Source: Proteles cristata cristata (taxonomy: Eukaryota > Chordata > Mammalia > Carnivora > Hyaenidae). From it: a stretch of 64,000 nucleotides of DNA. The notes beneath the pieces are model-generated. The model had not been told where the DNA came from, did no database searches, and worked only from the letters and a program-made list of their open reading frames with translations. The translations under genes and the position numbers were made by a program. Location: NCBI GenBank assembly GCA_017311185.1, contig JAESUZ010001294.1:1736001-1800000 (forward strand), in the 5' to 3' direction. Shown here in pieces: positions 44,664-56,399 of this stretch (position 1 is the first letter of the stretch; each line of letters opens with the position of its first letter).

Positions 44664-45069
44664 CTCAAGAACAATTTAGAAAAATGGGCAAAGGCCAGGA
44701 GCAGGCAGCCCAGAGGAAAGGGAACCTGATTGTAATAAGTACCCGAAGAAATGCTGAACGTCGCTGGTAATCGCAGAGAGGCAAAACTAAAGCACAAATA
44801 AGATTTATGTTACACCCATCTGGTGACAAAACCTGGAAAACTAGAGAATGACCAATGTCAGAAAGGCCAAGGGGAACCAGAACCATTGTTATATACATCC
44901 AGTGGTCTTAGAGAGCAGTCTGGTGGTGCAGAGTGAAACTGGCCATGCTCTCACCTTATGACTTAGCTCTCTCTTCTCAAATGTCAGAAAGCCTCACTGG
45001 CACACTTGTACTGAGATGTTCATGACGGTATTGTTCATCTTAGGGAGGATTTGAAGCCTATCACCGAAG

Positions 45070-45520
45070 GATACGATCAGGCAAATGAGGTAGCCACCTA
45101 TCAGGTGGGGTCTACTTCTTAGCCAAACCCTCCTAGAGTGAGCTGCCTGGAACTTCCACAAGATTCCAGAGAGAGGGGCAGGATGCTGGACAATCAGGGG
45201 ACCCTCTGGAAGAATTCAAGGCTCAGAGGTCTAGAATTAGTTTGATGAGGAAAAGAAATACAATTATATTTATTGCCTGCTTAAATTTATGAGTAGAGAT
45301 TTATTCCTGCTACATTGTCATTAGCAGCCATTAGACTCCTTAACTCCCTTTGACCCAAAGGATTGGATCCATAGTAAAGGAACTTTAGGCAGAGGAAAGT
45401 CAAATGGGGGGGTATTCTTGGACTGGGTGGAGGAGGGTGCTGGGGAATCCCACAGTGCAGCATGTATGAGATTTTATGCATGATCTAAAGAAGATTTTCA
45501 AAGATCCTGAAACTTTTCTT
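45070..45520. other. intergenic sequence, nothing recognised
   Basis: About 450 bp between an L1 remnant and a SINE; no gene or repeat seen. Confidence 0.45.
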
Positions 45521-45525
45521 TTAAG

Positions 45526-45739
45526 AAATTATTTTAATGTTTATTTGTTTTACAGATTGACAGACTGCAAGCAGGGGAGGGGCAGAGAGAGAGAAGGAGA
45601 CACAGAATCCAAAGCAGGCTCCAAGCTCTGAACTGTCAGCACAGAGCCTGATATGGAGATCGATCCCAACAAACCACGAGATCATGACCTGACCTGAGTC
45701 GAAGTCGGACACTTCACCGACTGAGCTACTCAGGCACCC
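45526..45739 (-). mobile_element. CAN-SINE, older diverged copy
   Basis: Antisense: TTTTAATGTTTATTTGTTTTACAG, 'gctccaagctctgaactgtcagcacagagcctgatatgg' and a CTGAGCTACTCAGGCACCCC head. Near-repeats CCTGAAACTTTTCTT and CCTGAAATGTTTTCTT flank it. Confidence 0.92.
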
Positions 45740-47682
45740 CCTGAAATGTTTTCTTAAGAGAAAAGTATTAATGTGTCTTAGAAATAAATGCTCCCTGTTT
45801 GGCTGTTTGGCTAACAAAGTCTGAGAAACTGCGTGGAGGTCTTTTCCAGGAGGAAAATACATGTGCTCATTTCCCACGTAGAAAAATATCCTTCCTGTTT
45901 TAAAAGATTAACATATGGGCTCTTTTTGCAGGTGTTGACTGTTATCTTTTAGTCCTCAAAGACACTTAAATCCCAATGCCTTTGTCTCTCTTGATGTAAA
46001 GTAAGCAGTTGATACTGAACTTGCTAACCACAGGTGAGGACAACGAGTTTTCTCTGTTGAGCATCAAGAGTCTTTGCCTGTTGAATTTATACAGGGACAA
46101 AACCTTGGCAAGACTACTCTTTGGAGTCCTCTGAGCAGTGATTGTCCTCTGAGAAGAACCCGTTCTGACCCCTTTAGGCTCCTAGGAAGAGGGTAGGGAG
46201 GGAGTGAGGAATGAACTTGGGTTGACTGGCTACCACGTGTCAGGGCTAGGCCAGGCATCCTCGATTGTCTGTTCCGTTTTTTCCGCACTTCTCCTGATGA
46301 AGCAGGCATCACCTCCACCCAGCTAATGGCTGAGAAAACTGAGCTCCAGAACCATTCAACCAAGGTCATCCAGCTAGTTCATGGGCACGCTAGGATTCCA
46401 ACCCCAAGTGGAATTTCTACCTCACTGGGCTGCCACACTCAAAGAAAACCTGAAAAACATTTCAAAGCTTTATACCAAGCTGCAAGATAGCTCCAGCTAG
46501 TTTGTCTGAGCTCATCTGAAAGGTGTCCCCTACCCTGCTTAAGATGCTTTGGTCCCCTGATGGCATCTGCAGAAAATGGCCACAGGAACCAAATGGAATC
46601 TGTGCATTTCAGGTGACTCAGAGTCCTGTTCCGAATGTAGACTTTACTAATATGTCAGTTTCAGGTTCATAATGTCATGTTCACCGAAGAACGGAGGGAG
46701 AAGTCCCCAGAAGCCATCGGGCCCTCACGGAGCGAGGCTCAGACACCACAGGACACACATACCAGTTGTCCAAAGAGATGAAGCAGAAGGAGGTGTGATC
46801 TGCCTGCCAAGCCCTTAAAAGGCTGTGATTTTGAGGCTGTTTGCTTCTAACCTTTCAAAATTCCTGTTCTGCAGGGAGGAAGAGGCATCAACTGGAGATC
46901 AAGGTTGATGAAAAATTGAATATTCAAGCTGACATTCTCTAAGAATGATGAGGGTGGGGGCTTTACTAGCATAACAAATGATTCTCCTGCAGGAAAATGT
47001 CAGGCAGGTTAGTTTTTGTCCTGGACTCTCCCCCCCCCCCCCGCCGCCACCCCACCCCCTCTCTTATTCTCTCCCTCCTCCCCACCCATTATAGCTTGGC
47101 TTATTTAAACTTCCTGCCAGTTAGGCAGGAAGCAGTGAAATTAGGACAGTTCCAAAGCCTCGGTTTCCAGATACTAATAAATGAGGTGAACGAGAAGGTA
47201 TCAGTGAAAATGCGCAACGGGGTATCCTGGTAGGGAACCTTCTAGAGGGTGTGCATTCTGAGCTCTGGCATATGTTGGGATGGAGGGGCCCGATCTGGTC
47301 TTGATGTCAGTTCCGTGTAATTAGGTCCAATAGGCTGGTTCTGCCTCCAGACGGAATGTTCGTTTCAACTGGATCGGCTTTGCAAGGATGTTGCTGAAAA
47401 TCCCGACTGTCCTATTAGGAAATAACGAGCATGTAGATGCAGTTTGTCTGTGGCTCGTTTGGTTTTGCCTGGTGTTGGCATTTGTGTGCTTATGGGGCCT
47501 TCCCTTGGGTTTTTGTTCTCCGAAAAGGAAAATGACTCATGCCCAACGACCCTGTTACTTACAGGAGGGGGCCAAGGACTTACAAAGCAGGTTTTAAATT
47601 TTAGTGCTCTAAGCTGAGACTGTAATTTTTTATACCTAATTTTGTTTATCTGCCTATCAATTTTACCCCTACTTATGTTATT
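45740..47682. other. intergenic sequence with minor ancient repeat debris
   Basis: About 1.9 kb. L2/MIR-like phrases lie near 46290-46410 ('gctgagaaaactgagctccagaacc...aaggtcatccagctag'). A C run with CCGCCGCCACC is at 47030-47050. No gene supported. Confidence 0.45.
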
Positions 47683-47900
47683 TCTTTATCTATCTATCTA
47701 ATCTATCATCTATCATCTATCTATCCATTTATCTATCATCTATCATCTAATATCTATCTATCCATTTATCTATCATCTATCATCTATCATGTCTTTCTAT
47801 CTATCTATCTGTCATCTATCATCTGTCTATCTATCATCTGTCTATCATCTATCTATCTATCTATCATCAATCATCATCATCATCTTCATCATTACTATTA
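47683..47900. repeat. compound (TATC)n microsatellite
   Basis: Interrupted TATC and ATCATC units run for about 220 bp (clusters of CTATCTATC with TATCATC and TCCATTTATC variants), ending in CATCATCATC and ATTATTATC. It directly abuts the start of the MLT1-type LTR. Confidence 0.95.
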
Positions 47901-47916
47901 TTATCTCTCTATCTCT

Positions 47917-48271
47917 AAATGTTTGTATCCACACCCCACCTCTCCATATTCATATGTTGAAATCCTAACCCCAAAGGCGATGCTATAGGGAGGCGGGGCC
48001 TCTGAGAGGTGACTATCTCATGAACAGGGAGCCCAAAGAATGGGATTAGTGCCTTGATAAACAGGCTCCAGACAGACCCCCCAATCCCTTTCACTATGTG
48101 AGGACACAGTAAAAAGGTGTTAGTTATGAACCAGGAAGAGGGCCCCCATCTTCTGAGGCTGGCACCTTGATCTTGGATTTCCCAGCCTCCAGAAGTGTCA
48201 GAAATAAACTGGTGTTTATAAGCTGTCCAGTCTGTGGTATTTTGTTATGGCGGCCTGAATAGACTAAGACA
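47917..48271 (+). mobile_element. MLT1-type MaLR solo LTR
   Basis: Nearly full-length LTR: 'aaatgtttgtatccacacc', 'tcatatgttgaaatcctaacccc', 'gaatgggattagtgccttgat', 'tgtgaggacacag', 'ccttgatcttggatttcccagcctccag', 'tctgtggtattttgttatgg' and an end AGACTAAGACA. The first bases are lost at the microsatellite border. No internal sequence is present, so it is a recombined solo LTR of ancient (ERVL-MaLR) origin. Confidence 0.88.
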
Positions 48272-49000
48272 CTCTTTTTCTTCTCCTTCTTTTCCTTCTT
48301 CTTCACCCCCCTACCCCCACCTGTCTGCCGGTCTACCTATGTAACCAATCATTGGACAAACTGGGTGCCCCCCATCTGTGAGGTCATGGGGAAAGCCCAA
48401 GATGGGCTTTCATTGCAGGTCCCGGGGGCCAACAGTTGAATCACCTCCAAGAGCTTCTTAAAACTGGATGCCAGGCCCCTCTCCCAGGAATTCACTAAAC
48501 ACTTACTATGTATGAAGTGAGTACATAACCTCATCTCATCTTTACGACATCCATTCCAGGGGGACAAATATTCCTCCTGCTTTACAGAGGAGGCTCAGAA
48601 CAGGTGAATATTTTCTCCCAAGTCTCACTGCTATGAATTGGTAGGATTCGAACTTAGATCCATCTGAATCCAACCCCAGTACTCTAGCCATCATACTGCT
48701 CTTTCTTTAGTCCCAAACTCTGCCCCAGTTCTGACACCAGCCCAACCATGGACCCTGCACGAGGTAATGGTTTTCCTTCCTGTGGACTTGACTGAGGTCT
48801 CCCTCAGGTATTTGCTCTCGTGTGGAAAAAGCTCCTATGGACTGGAAGTGTTTGGCCTCCAAAACCAATGTCTGCAGGAGGAGGTCTCAATTCCTTGGGC
48901 TGGCATTCAAGGCTCTCTGCAATTTGGCTTCTTCTCACTTCACCCCTGACAGGTCCCAGCACGCACCCTGGGACCCCAGAAGGTCTGCCCTCTATCTTTT
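48272..49000. other. intergenic sequence with an L2/MIR segment
   Basis: A classic L2/MIR-like run occupies about 48485-48700 ('aaacacttactatgtatgaagtgag', 'tttacagaggaggctcagaacagg', 'gtaggattcgaacttagatcc'). No gene supported. Confidence 0.5.
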
Positions 49001-49253
49001 GTTTGTTTTAATGTTTGTTTATTTATTTAGAGAGAGAGAAAGGGACACAGAAAGAGAAAGAGCATGCTTGCAAGCAGGAGAGGGGCAGAGACACAGAGAG
49101 AAAGTGAGAGAGAGAGAGAGAGAGAGAGAATCCTAAGCAGGCTCCATGCTGTCAGCACAGAGCCTGATGTGGGGCTTGATCGCACAAACTCTGACATCAT
49201 GACCTGAGCTGAAATAAAGAGATGCTTAACTGGATGAGCCATCCAGGCACCCC
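49001..49253 (-). mobile_element. CAN-SINE with expanded GA tract
   Basis: Antisense copy: 'ttttaatgtttgtttatttatttag', a long GA-rich stretch with an uninterrupted GA run near 49106-49130, then 'gctccatgctgtcagcacagagcctgatgtgg' and GAGCCATCCAGGCACCCC. Confidence 0.92.
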
Positions 49254-49925
49254 TCTTCCCTTTACTTCTAATTCAACTACAGACAATGGAAGCCACCCAA
49301 GCTAGCTTAGGCGGAAAGATTTACTAGGGAGAGTCCTGCGTATATAATGGCATTGAAAGGGCCGGACAGGCAGCCGGACTTGGCCATGTCTAATCCGGCA
49401 GAGATGCCGCCTCTCACAATGCTCAAGAACTGGCCTGCCGTGGGAGCTGCTGCCTCCACCGCGGTGGAGATGCGCGTCTGGTCCACGTTGCCTCTGCAGC
49501 AGTTTGTGCCAATTAAAAGAATGCCCCCGTCTGCCTGTGGGCCCTCACAGAGTCAGGGACTTCGAGCCCCTCTGTTACATGTGTCGCCCACCCCCCACAT
49601 GCCTCCGTGGCCGTGCTTGCCTGGCATGCAGCAGATGCAGCCCAAGCCCTGTCATCCAAATCTTGGCGCACCTGCTTGGAGAAAGCCAGGTCATGCACAG
49701 ACCCCAGATAGAGGGGAGCACAAGTAAGATATTCTTTAGCTTCTAGAACTCACTGCGAGGAAGTGCTTGTGGAACTGCATGAGCCACAGCTTCTCTGATA
49801 CCACCTTCTGATTTTCATCCTTTCTGTTCAACCGACCTCTAACTATCCAAGGGAACCAGAGCTTGACCCTGGGTCCTCTGCCATTCCTCTCTTCTCTCCC
49901 AAGTAATCTCTCCCAGTCCCATGGT
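49254..49925. other. intergenic sequence, nothing recognised
   Basis: About 670 bp. A 126-codon plus frame (49347-49727) matches nothing I know and is probably chance. Confidence 0.4.
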
Positions 49926-50130
49926 TTTAAAAATGTTTTTAAATGTCTATTTTTGAGAGAGAGATAGAGCAGGAGTGGGAGAGGGCCAGAGACAGAGACA
50001 GAATCCGAAGGAGGTTTCAGGCTCTGAGCTGTCAGCACAGAGCCCGGTGCAGGGCGTGAACTCATGGACTGCTAGATTAGGACCTGAGCCGAAGTTGGAC
50101 GCCCAACCAACTGAGCCATCCAGGCGCCCC
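49926..50130 (-). mobile_element. CAN-SINE, older copy
   Basis: Antisense: 'aaatgtttttaaatgtctatttttgag', 'caggctctgagctgtcagcacagagcccggtgc' and a CTGAGCCATCCAGGCGCCCC head. Confidence 0.92.
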
Positions 50131-53100
50131 CCATCACTTTTAATCTCCACTTGAATGGGTCCCATGTTTGTGTCTCCAGGCCCGTTTCTCTCTTAAGCTT
50201 TAGGCTGCAGATTCCACCGCTTACCTGAATGCTAAGAAGCGTATCAGAAACACCTTGCCCCAAACAGAACCCACGACTTCACCATAATCTTCCCCACCTC
50301 CTAGAAGGCAGGATCATCCAGCTGCTTCAACCAACAACCCAAGAGGCATCCTGATTCCTGTCTTCTGTTCCTCTTTGCGGCTGACCCTGAGCAAAGAGCC
50401 TTCATTGCATCCTTCCAGAAAAATCACTACACCAGAAAGGCTTCACTGGACTCCCTGTCTAAAGAAGCGTCCTTCCCTTTCCAAGTTTCTCTGCCATTCT
50501 AACCTCCTTCTTAAATACTCTCATTACTTTATAAGTTTACTAATTTGCTGACTGTCTCCCTTTCTAGAATATGAACTCCAGGGAGGCAGGGACATCACAT
50601 GTCTCATTCGTCGGTTGGCTCTCCAATCCTTAGAGCAGGGCTGGCATGTAATCATTGCTCAATCTGTATTTGTCAGATGAATGCATGAAAGAATGAATGG
50701 ATGACCACGTGGTCACTGAGGTCCTTTCCAGTCTGGAATTCTCAGCCTGCTCAGAGTTCCCTAAAGCCTACCCATTCAGCAGGGCTCAGGCCAAGGCCCC
50801 ATCACCTTTGAGAAGTCAAAGACAGGATGCTCTTTCCCTCCTCTGTATCAATCACGTGACACACGTCACATATATGGGTGTCAGAATCCTAACCATTATG
50901 GCCTGTCTTATCTTTTCAGCTAGACCGTATTCTTTGAAGGCAGGGCCGTCGCCATCTGGAAATAGCGGCCAGCATTTACAGGGCTGTATCAGGCAGCCGG
51001 AGCTGAACAATCTCCTGAACTCTCCTAACAATTTCAGTAGAGTGAGCTAGTTGCTATCAGATCCCACTCAACAAAGGAGATTCAGGAAGTTAAATGATTC
51101 ACTCAGGGTCCCACGGTAAATGGCAGCCTTGGGATTGAAACTGTGAAACCCATCTCTTGCCTCATCTTAGGATCTTGGGTCCTCCAAGTTGGGTACCCTG
51201 CAGGTGATGGACAAAGCCATGCGGGGTGGCAGAAAGAACACTGGATAAGAAGTCAGGAGACCCACTCTGGGCAGGCCCTGCCGCTCTCTGGGTCTCAGGG
51301 ACCCTTGGCAGACGGAATTGTTCGGTGTTCTGTTGGATCTGTAGATCAAACTCTGGGACTCCAAGCAGCAGTTCCTGGAGAAAAGAGCCTCTTCTTTCTC
51401 AGCTATCTCCCCGGTGCCTGCACCAGTACTAGGTACATACTATGCTCAGTAAATATCGACCGAACAAATGACTGCCTCAGCCCTGTCTGCATCTGGGTAG
51501 GCTGGATGTGATGGAGTGAGAATTCAGACGTCTCCAAGTTGCAGTTAAAGTAAAAACTGAGGGATGGGGTCATTGGTTTGGTGCTGAATGTGCTGGGTTC
51601 CCCACGGTGGCTCAAGACCCAGTAGGCAGCTGAGGCCTTGGGAAGTGTGGTGGTGACAGCCAGACCCCCTTCCCCTACCGGAATGAGCTGTTAACCAAAG
51701 GCAAACAAGAAAGAGGCTTTGCCATCTTTATGTCCCCATTTCTGGTCACTACAGCCAACACCCCTGTCTGGGCCGATGGCCATCAGCTCTGGCTCAACCT
51801 GTGGGGCCATCTACTCGAAAGGACCAGGCAGAAGCAGCTTGGCAGGGCATCTGGCTTTCATTTGGAGACTGAGTCCAGAAGCTTCAAATATACATGACCC
51901 TAGGATTATAAAAAGGGATCAAAGGTTTCCTGGCAGGCATGGCTAAGGCTGCCTTCGAAATCTCTGCATCTGAGTGACTGCCAAGGGAGAAGGGGGTGAG
52001 AACAGACTTCTAAAGCAGCCTGCAGCCTGCGTCCACCCCCCACCCCCCCGAACCGCCCCCTCCAGGTTTTACTCTGGGATCCTGATGCCTCTCTCTGGAG
52101 CCGGCCAGCCCTTAGGGCACCTGGAGGTCCAGCCCTCCGGGAGGCCAGCGGTGGGTAAAGTTTCTAGGGCTCCTCCCCATTGCTAACCTCAAAGTGAAAG
52201 CTTAGCCTCCAGAGCTCCCTCTGAGTCTGGTGGGTCCTCTGGGAAGCCCTAGAAAGCCCAGCAGGAGGTCCCTGCCTCTTCCCCTCTCCTCTCTTTTCAC
52301 TTCCTCCCTCCTCCCCAGCCTTCTCTTCTTTGGCCTTTGACTGCGATTCTCTTTGAAGGAAGAAATTATTTTGCCCCAGGAAACTCATTTATAGCAAAAT
52401 AAGTGAAAGGTCTGGGCATCTGGCCCCGCTTGGGGCTCGTTTTCGGGTTATTGCTTTAGAGAGCCTTCATCTGGCTCGCCGGAGCTTGGCACCTCTCCCC
52501 GCCGACATCACACCTGGTTTCAGCTGGAAGAGAAAGGACCTCGGCTTTTCATCTTCTGGGCCTCTTTGTTATTACTGGAGCCAAGGTTTGGCCTGGGATC
52601 AGACGGGGGGTGGGGAAGGGAGGGCTGCTGGGAGCTGGATCTGGAAACCGTCCCAGAGGCCTCGGGGAGAAAGGCTCTCTGCAGTCTCGGAATGACTGCC
52701 CTCGCGGCTGGCGTGGGGCTGACCTGCAGCAGACCAGCCTCTGGCCTTAGGGTCCTGGCTGATTTTAGAGCCACGAAAAAGGGCCTTCTTAGTCCCCTTG
52801 TGATAAGGGATTTTAAGTGATTTGGCTTAAGCGAGAGAGACGGATAAGGATGTGGAAGCAAAAGGGTTAAGCTTGGCGAACCATATGCTACATTTCCTGA
52901 GTGGGGAGATTGCTTCTTGAGATAGTTTATAGGTGAGCGGTTAAGATTTCTTTAAAAGCTGGCTTATTTCTATCCCTTATTTACTTATTTTTTTAATGTC
53001 GCTTTGAGAAAAACCAAATTATCCTTGAGCACGCCTAGAAGATCTGGTCTATCGTATGTTTTGGGATCTTTACCGGGCGCGTAGCTAGCGAAAACCATTT

Positions 53101-54136
53101 CCCATTAAAACACCAAGGGAGGGCACTGCGATGGGATTTTAAGCGTATTTGGAATTAATTGCAGATTCGTTTCACTGCACATTCATTGAGGGCTTTTCCC
53201 TTTTCATTATTCATATGAAGAAATCGTGAGGGCTTTGCCAAAAGTCTGAGAGGAGAAAGTGGTTGCCGTAAAAGCTTCCTCAAGGCAGCGGACGTCTGCC
53301 CAAGGTACGCATTCCCGGGCTAGCTAGGCTCCCGCCTGCGTCTGATTAAACGCAGCCCTTGGCCTGAACCGAGGGCCAGACTGGCTGGGCCTCCATCTTG
53401 CTTCTTGCTTCCCCTCCCATCCCCCACCTTCTCCCCGCGCAGGCGCAAAGGGCGTCACGGTGAGGCCATAAATGGCACGTTTGAGGGTACGAAGAATTAA
53501 AAGGCAGCTGAAGGCCGAGAAGAGCCGTGTGCCTGGGAGTGGGGGTGGGGGTAGTCTGTTCAGGGATTGTCCCAAAGCCAAAGTCCCGCGGGGCCCCTCA
53601 GCGTGCGTGGAGGGTCCCGTTGAGTGTGGAAGGGCACGTACCCACAGAAACAAGGTCATTTGTGTTAGAACAACACAGCCACTCTGAAGGTCGTTGCGCA
53701 GAGACTATAACCAGGTTTGGCTTCTTGGAACTGCTGAGGTTCAGAGGTGTCATCCCTGGGATTTGGTCCTGCTAGGTCTGTGGGTCCTGGGGATGGAAGA
53801 GGCCTTGGGGCATATCCAGTCCCCGCCATTCAGTTCACCCTGGGGACCTGGATGGGGTGAGGGATTTTCCTGATGTCACATAGCTGGCTGGGGACAAGAT
53901 GAGTGCCGCGGCCCCTGATTCTGAGTCAAGTGTGCGCCCTTCCACCGGGTGGCATGGATGGGAGAGCGGAGTGTAGAGCTTGCCAGGACCTGGGAGATGC
54001 TGGGAAAGGCCCAGAAGGCACGGCCCTTGCTCATGGGGAACTTGGGGTGGGGGTGGCGCCAGTACTGGGTGGGTGAGCCCATTGCATTTTTCGAATTTTT
54101 TATAAAATGTTTTTATTTTAATTGTTCTGGCTCTTT
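50131..54136. other. 4-kb SINE-free intergenic block
   Basis: No CAN-SINE is visible. An L2 3' end lies at about 50520-50705 and MIR/L2 debris near 51020-51160. The part from about 52400 to 53320 shows no repeat and contains homeobox-like AT motifs and CATTATTCATATGAA near 53203. It is a plausible conserved non-coding element, but this cannot be tested without alignment. No gene supported. Confidence 0.45.
50520..50705 (+). repeat. L2 LINE 3' end (ancient)
   Basis: The order 'gactgtctccctttctagaatatgaactcc', 'gaggcagggacatcacatgtctcattc' and 'gctcaatctgtatttgtcagatgaatgcatgaaagaatg' is the familiar L2 3'-end pattern, strongly diverged. Confidence 0.6.
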
Positions 54137-54356
54137 TTTTTTTAATTTTTTTTTTTTTTTTAATTTATTTCTAGGAGACAGAGAGAGCGTGAGCAGGGGA
54201 GGGTCAGAGAGACAGTGAGTCACAGACTGAAACAGGCTCCAGGCTCTGAGCTGGCAGTCAGCACAGAGCCCGACGCGGGGCTCGAACCCACGAACCGCGA
54301 GATCATGACTTAAGCGAAAGTCGGACGCTTAACCGACTAAGCCACCCAGGCGCACC
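54137..54356 (-). mobile_element. CAN-SINE (SINEC_Fc), young subfamily, perfect 14-bp duplication
   Basis: Antisense element with T-rich tail, AATTTATTTCTAGGAGACAG, the 'ctggcagtcagcacagagcc' variant and a CCACCCAGGCGCACC head. Identical repeats TGTTCTGGCTCTTT lie at 54123-54136 and 54357-54370. Confidence 0.96.
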
Positions 54357-54370
54357 TGTTCTGGCTCTTT

Positions 54371-56107
54371 AATGGTTGGTTTAGGGACTTTCTTACTGTG
54401 AGGCTAGAAAATAAATGGTATTTATCCCCGGCCGGGATGATAATGTGGTCTTTTGTCATGTGCATGCCATTTCGTTCCTTCAGCTCAGAGGCTGATGCTG
54501 TCATGGTCACCACTTTTCAGAGGAGGACAAGGTGCCATCAAAAGCGTCCACCCGCGCTCCCATCCTGTGGTGCCTCCCCTCTGGAGGTCCCCACTCTGGC
54601 TGCATGACTACAGTGGCATTTCCACTCTCCCTGGTATCAGCATCCACTCAGACTCCTGTCCGGAGTTTCTTGAAAAGCCTGAGTGTTTCCCTCTCCTGGT
54701 GTGCAGCTACCATGGTAACTGGCTGCAGGGCTCTGGGAAGCGATCCGGACAGGGTTTATCATATATATACTTGCGATGGCATCCCAGGGGCCCTTCTCAA
54801 GGAGACCTGGCCTCCTCTGCAAGCCACGGGCCCCAGGTCTGTGAAGTGACTTAGATCTGGAAACTGCACGCGGAACCGTTGCGTTCCGGTACCGCCGCTT
54901 GCGGCAGCTGGTGGCAGCTTCTGCTTGCTGGCCCTGGGTGGTTCCTGTTTTCTGTTTTTCTTTGGTTACGTGAGTCAAATAACTAGTCAGCTGTCTGTCC
55001 GTCGTGCCCCTCACGACAGCAGGCTCCATTAGCAATCCACGATCCCTGTGGCTCAGGGCAGTCCGATGGCATCCCAGCCTTGCTGCGTGTCTTAGTAATT
55101 CTGGCCACCTTGGTGCTGCTGGTTAACCGCTCTCCATTGCATCAGCCTTTCTGGAGTCCCACCATCACCTCTAGGACTCTCGGGATCCCATTTCCATGGC
55201 AGCATCTGCCGCCTTCAACCCTGTCCTGCAGAGAACAGCCACCACCACTGCTGAGCTTCTCGAAGATGCTGGTGGCCCCCTTCCCGGTGCGGCTTTATTG
55301 CCTTATGATGGGGTTGGGCCAGGCAGCTTTGAGGAAGCAAAGGGAGGTCTGTGCTTTCACGCGATACATCCGTTCAAGCATTCCCACCTTCCTGAGATTT
55401 CCCCGCCTCCTGGGCCGTAGGCCATCGCTGAGCCCAGCCTCGAAGAAGGTATCTGCGGTGTCCTAGGCTGGTTTCAAAGGTCCTGCTGGGACACCAGCCC
55501 CTGAGTGATGACACACTCCCACGTCCGTGAATAGAAGAGATACCCCACCTTCTCTTAAGCCGATTGTAGGGAGCCCACACTCTGAAGATCTACTCCACAA
55601 ATATTCCCATGGGTCTTACCGGGGTTCACCAGCCACGTGCTGACATTCCTTTGATGTGTAAGCTGTTCTGTCCCAGACCAGGGGCAGTGTTTCCGTGCTT
55701 GGGCCCTGCTGAATCCTGACCCTGGTTATTGGTCTTGAGGCAGCAAGCGATGGTGCCGAAAGATCTTGAAGTCAAACATCATTCTGGGAGGTGCCTCTCT
55801 CCAGTGGGGTTTATGCATGGTCTGCAGGCCTGGGGAGACCCCTCTTCTCTAGCAAAGAGGAGGGAGATTTTTCTAGCACCAAGGACTCAAGCATCAGGAG
55901 GTCCCCAAATTCTCAGGCTTGTCTACTCAATGGCCCTGTCTTGTATCTCAGGGTCCTACTCTTCCTATGAAGTTTTCGGCTTTGATATGGACATTGTGTC
56001 CCCCCGTAACATTGATACCTTTACAATTCGATCTGAGGCCCAAGTTTTGGTGCAGGAGTCCTTGTGGGTAAAAGAGAGGAGTCTCCACAAAAGCCCTCTG
56101 GCTTTCT
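54371..56107. other. intergenic sequence, no gene supported
   Basis: About 1.7 kb with balanced to GC-rich composition. Overlapping frames (54453-54854, 55080-55466, 55729-56127 plus) do not resemble known proteins. No clear transposon. Confidence 0.45.
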
Positions 56108-56328
56108 TCAAAAACATTTTTGTTTAGTTTTTTAATTTATTTTTGAGACTGACAGAGATGGAGCACGAGCTGGGGAGGGGCAGAGAGAGGGAGACATAGA
56201 ATCCAAAGCAGGCTCCAGGCTCTGAGCTGTCAGCACAGAGCTTGATATGGGGCTCAAACCCATGAACCATGAGATCAGGACCTGAGCTGAAGATGGATTC
56301 TTAACCGGCTGAGCCCCCCACGTGCCCC
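56108..56328 (-). mobile_element. CAN-SINE (SINEC_Fc type)
   Basis: Antisense: 'tttttaatttatttttgagactgac', 'ctctgagctgtcagcacagagcttgatatgg' and a GGCTGAGCCCCCCACGTGCCCC head. Flanking repeats ACAAAAGCCCTCTGGCTTTC and ACCAAAGGCCCTCTGCCTTT are clearly related. Confidence 0.93.
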
Positions 56329-56399
56329 ACCAAAGGCCCTCTGCCTTTCATAGTGAACCCTAAGTTGGTCGCTACCTGGTCTGGGCCAATCAGTTTTTT

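Larger units (their letters stand above)
43745..45065 (+). mobile_element. decayed LINE-1 ORF2 segment, split by another L1 3' end and a SINE
   Basis: Sense ORF2 phrases occur near 43800-43990 ('gctagcaggagaaatggttgaaagatacc', 'gatatcaaaatgaaaagattttg') and resume at 44380-45050 ('cagaatatacatggagctcttgaaaatcaacc', 'aatgggcaaaggccagg', 'ggcaaaactaaagcacaaataagatttatg'). A different L1 3' end lies between (44050-44375), and a young SINE at 44443-44663. All frames are broken. Confidence 0.7.

Noticed and set aside
47683..47900. CRISPR-like array
   Set aside because: The repeat unit is four bases with irregular interruptions and no spacers; it is a eukaryotic microsatellite.
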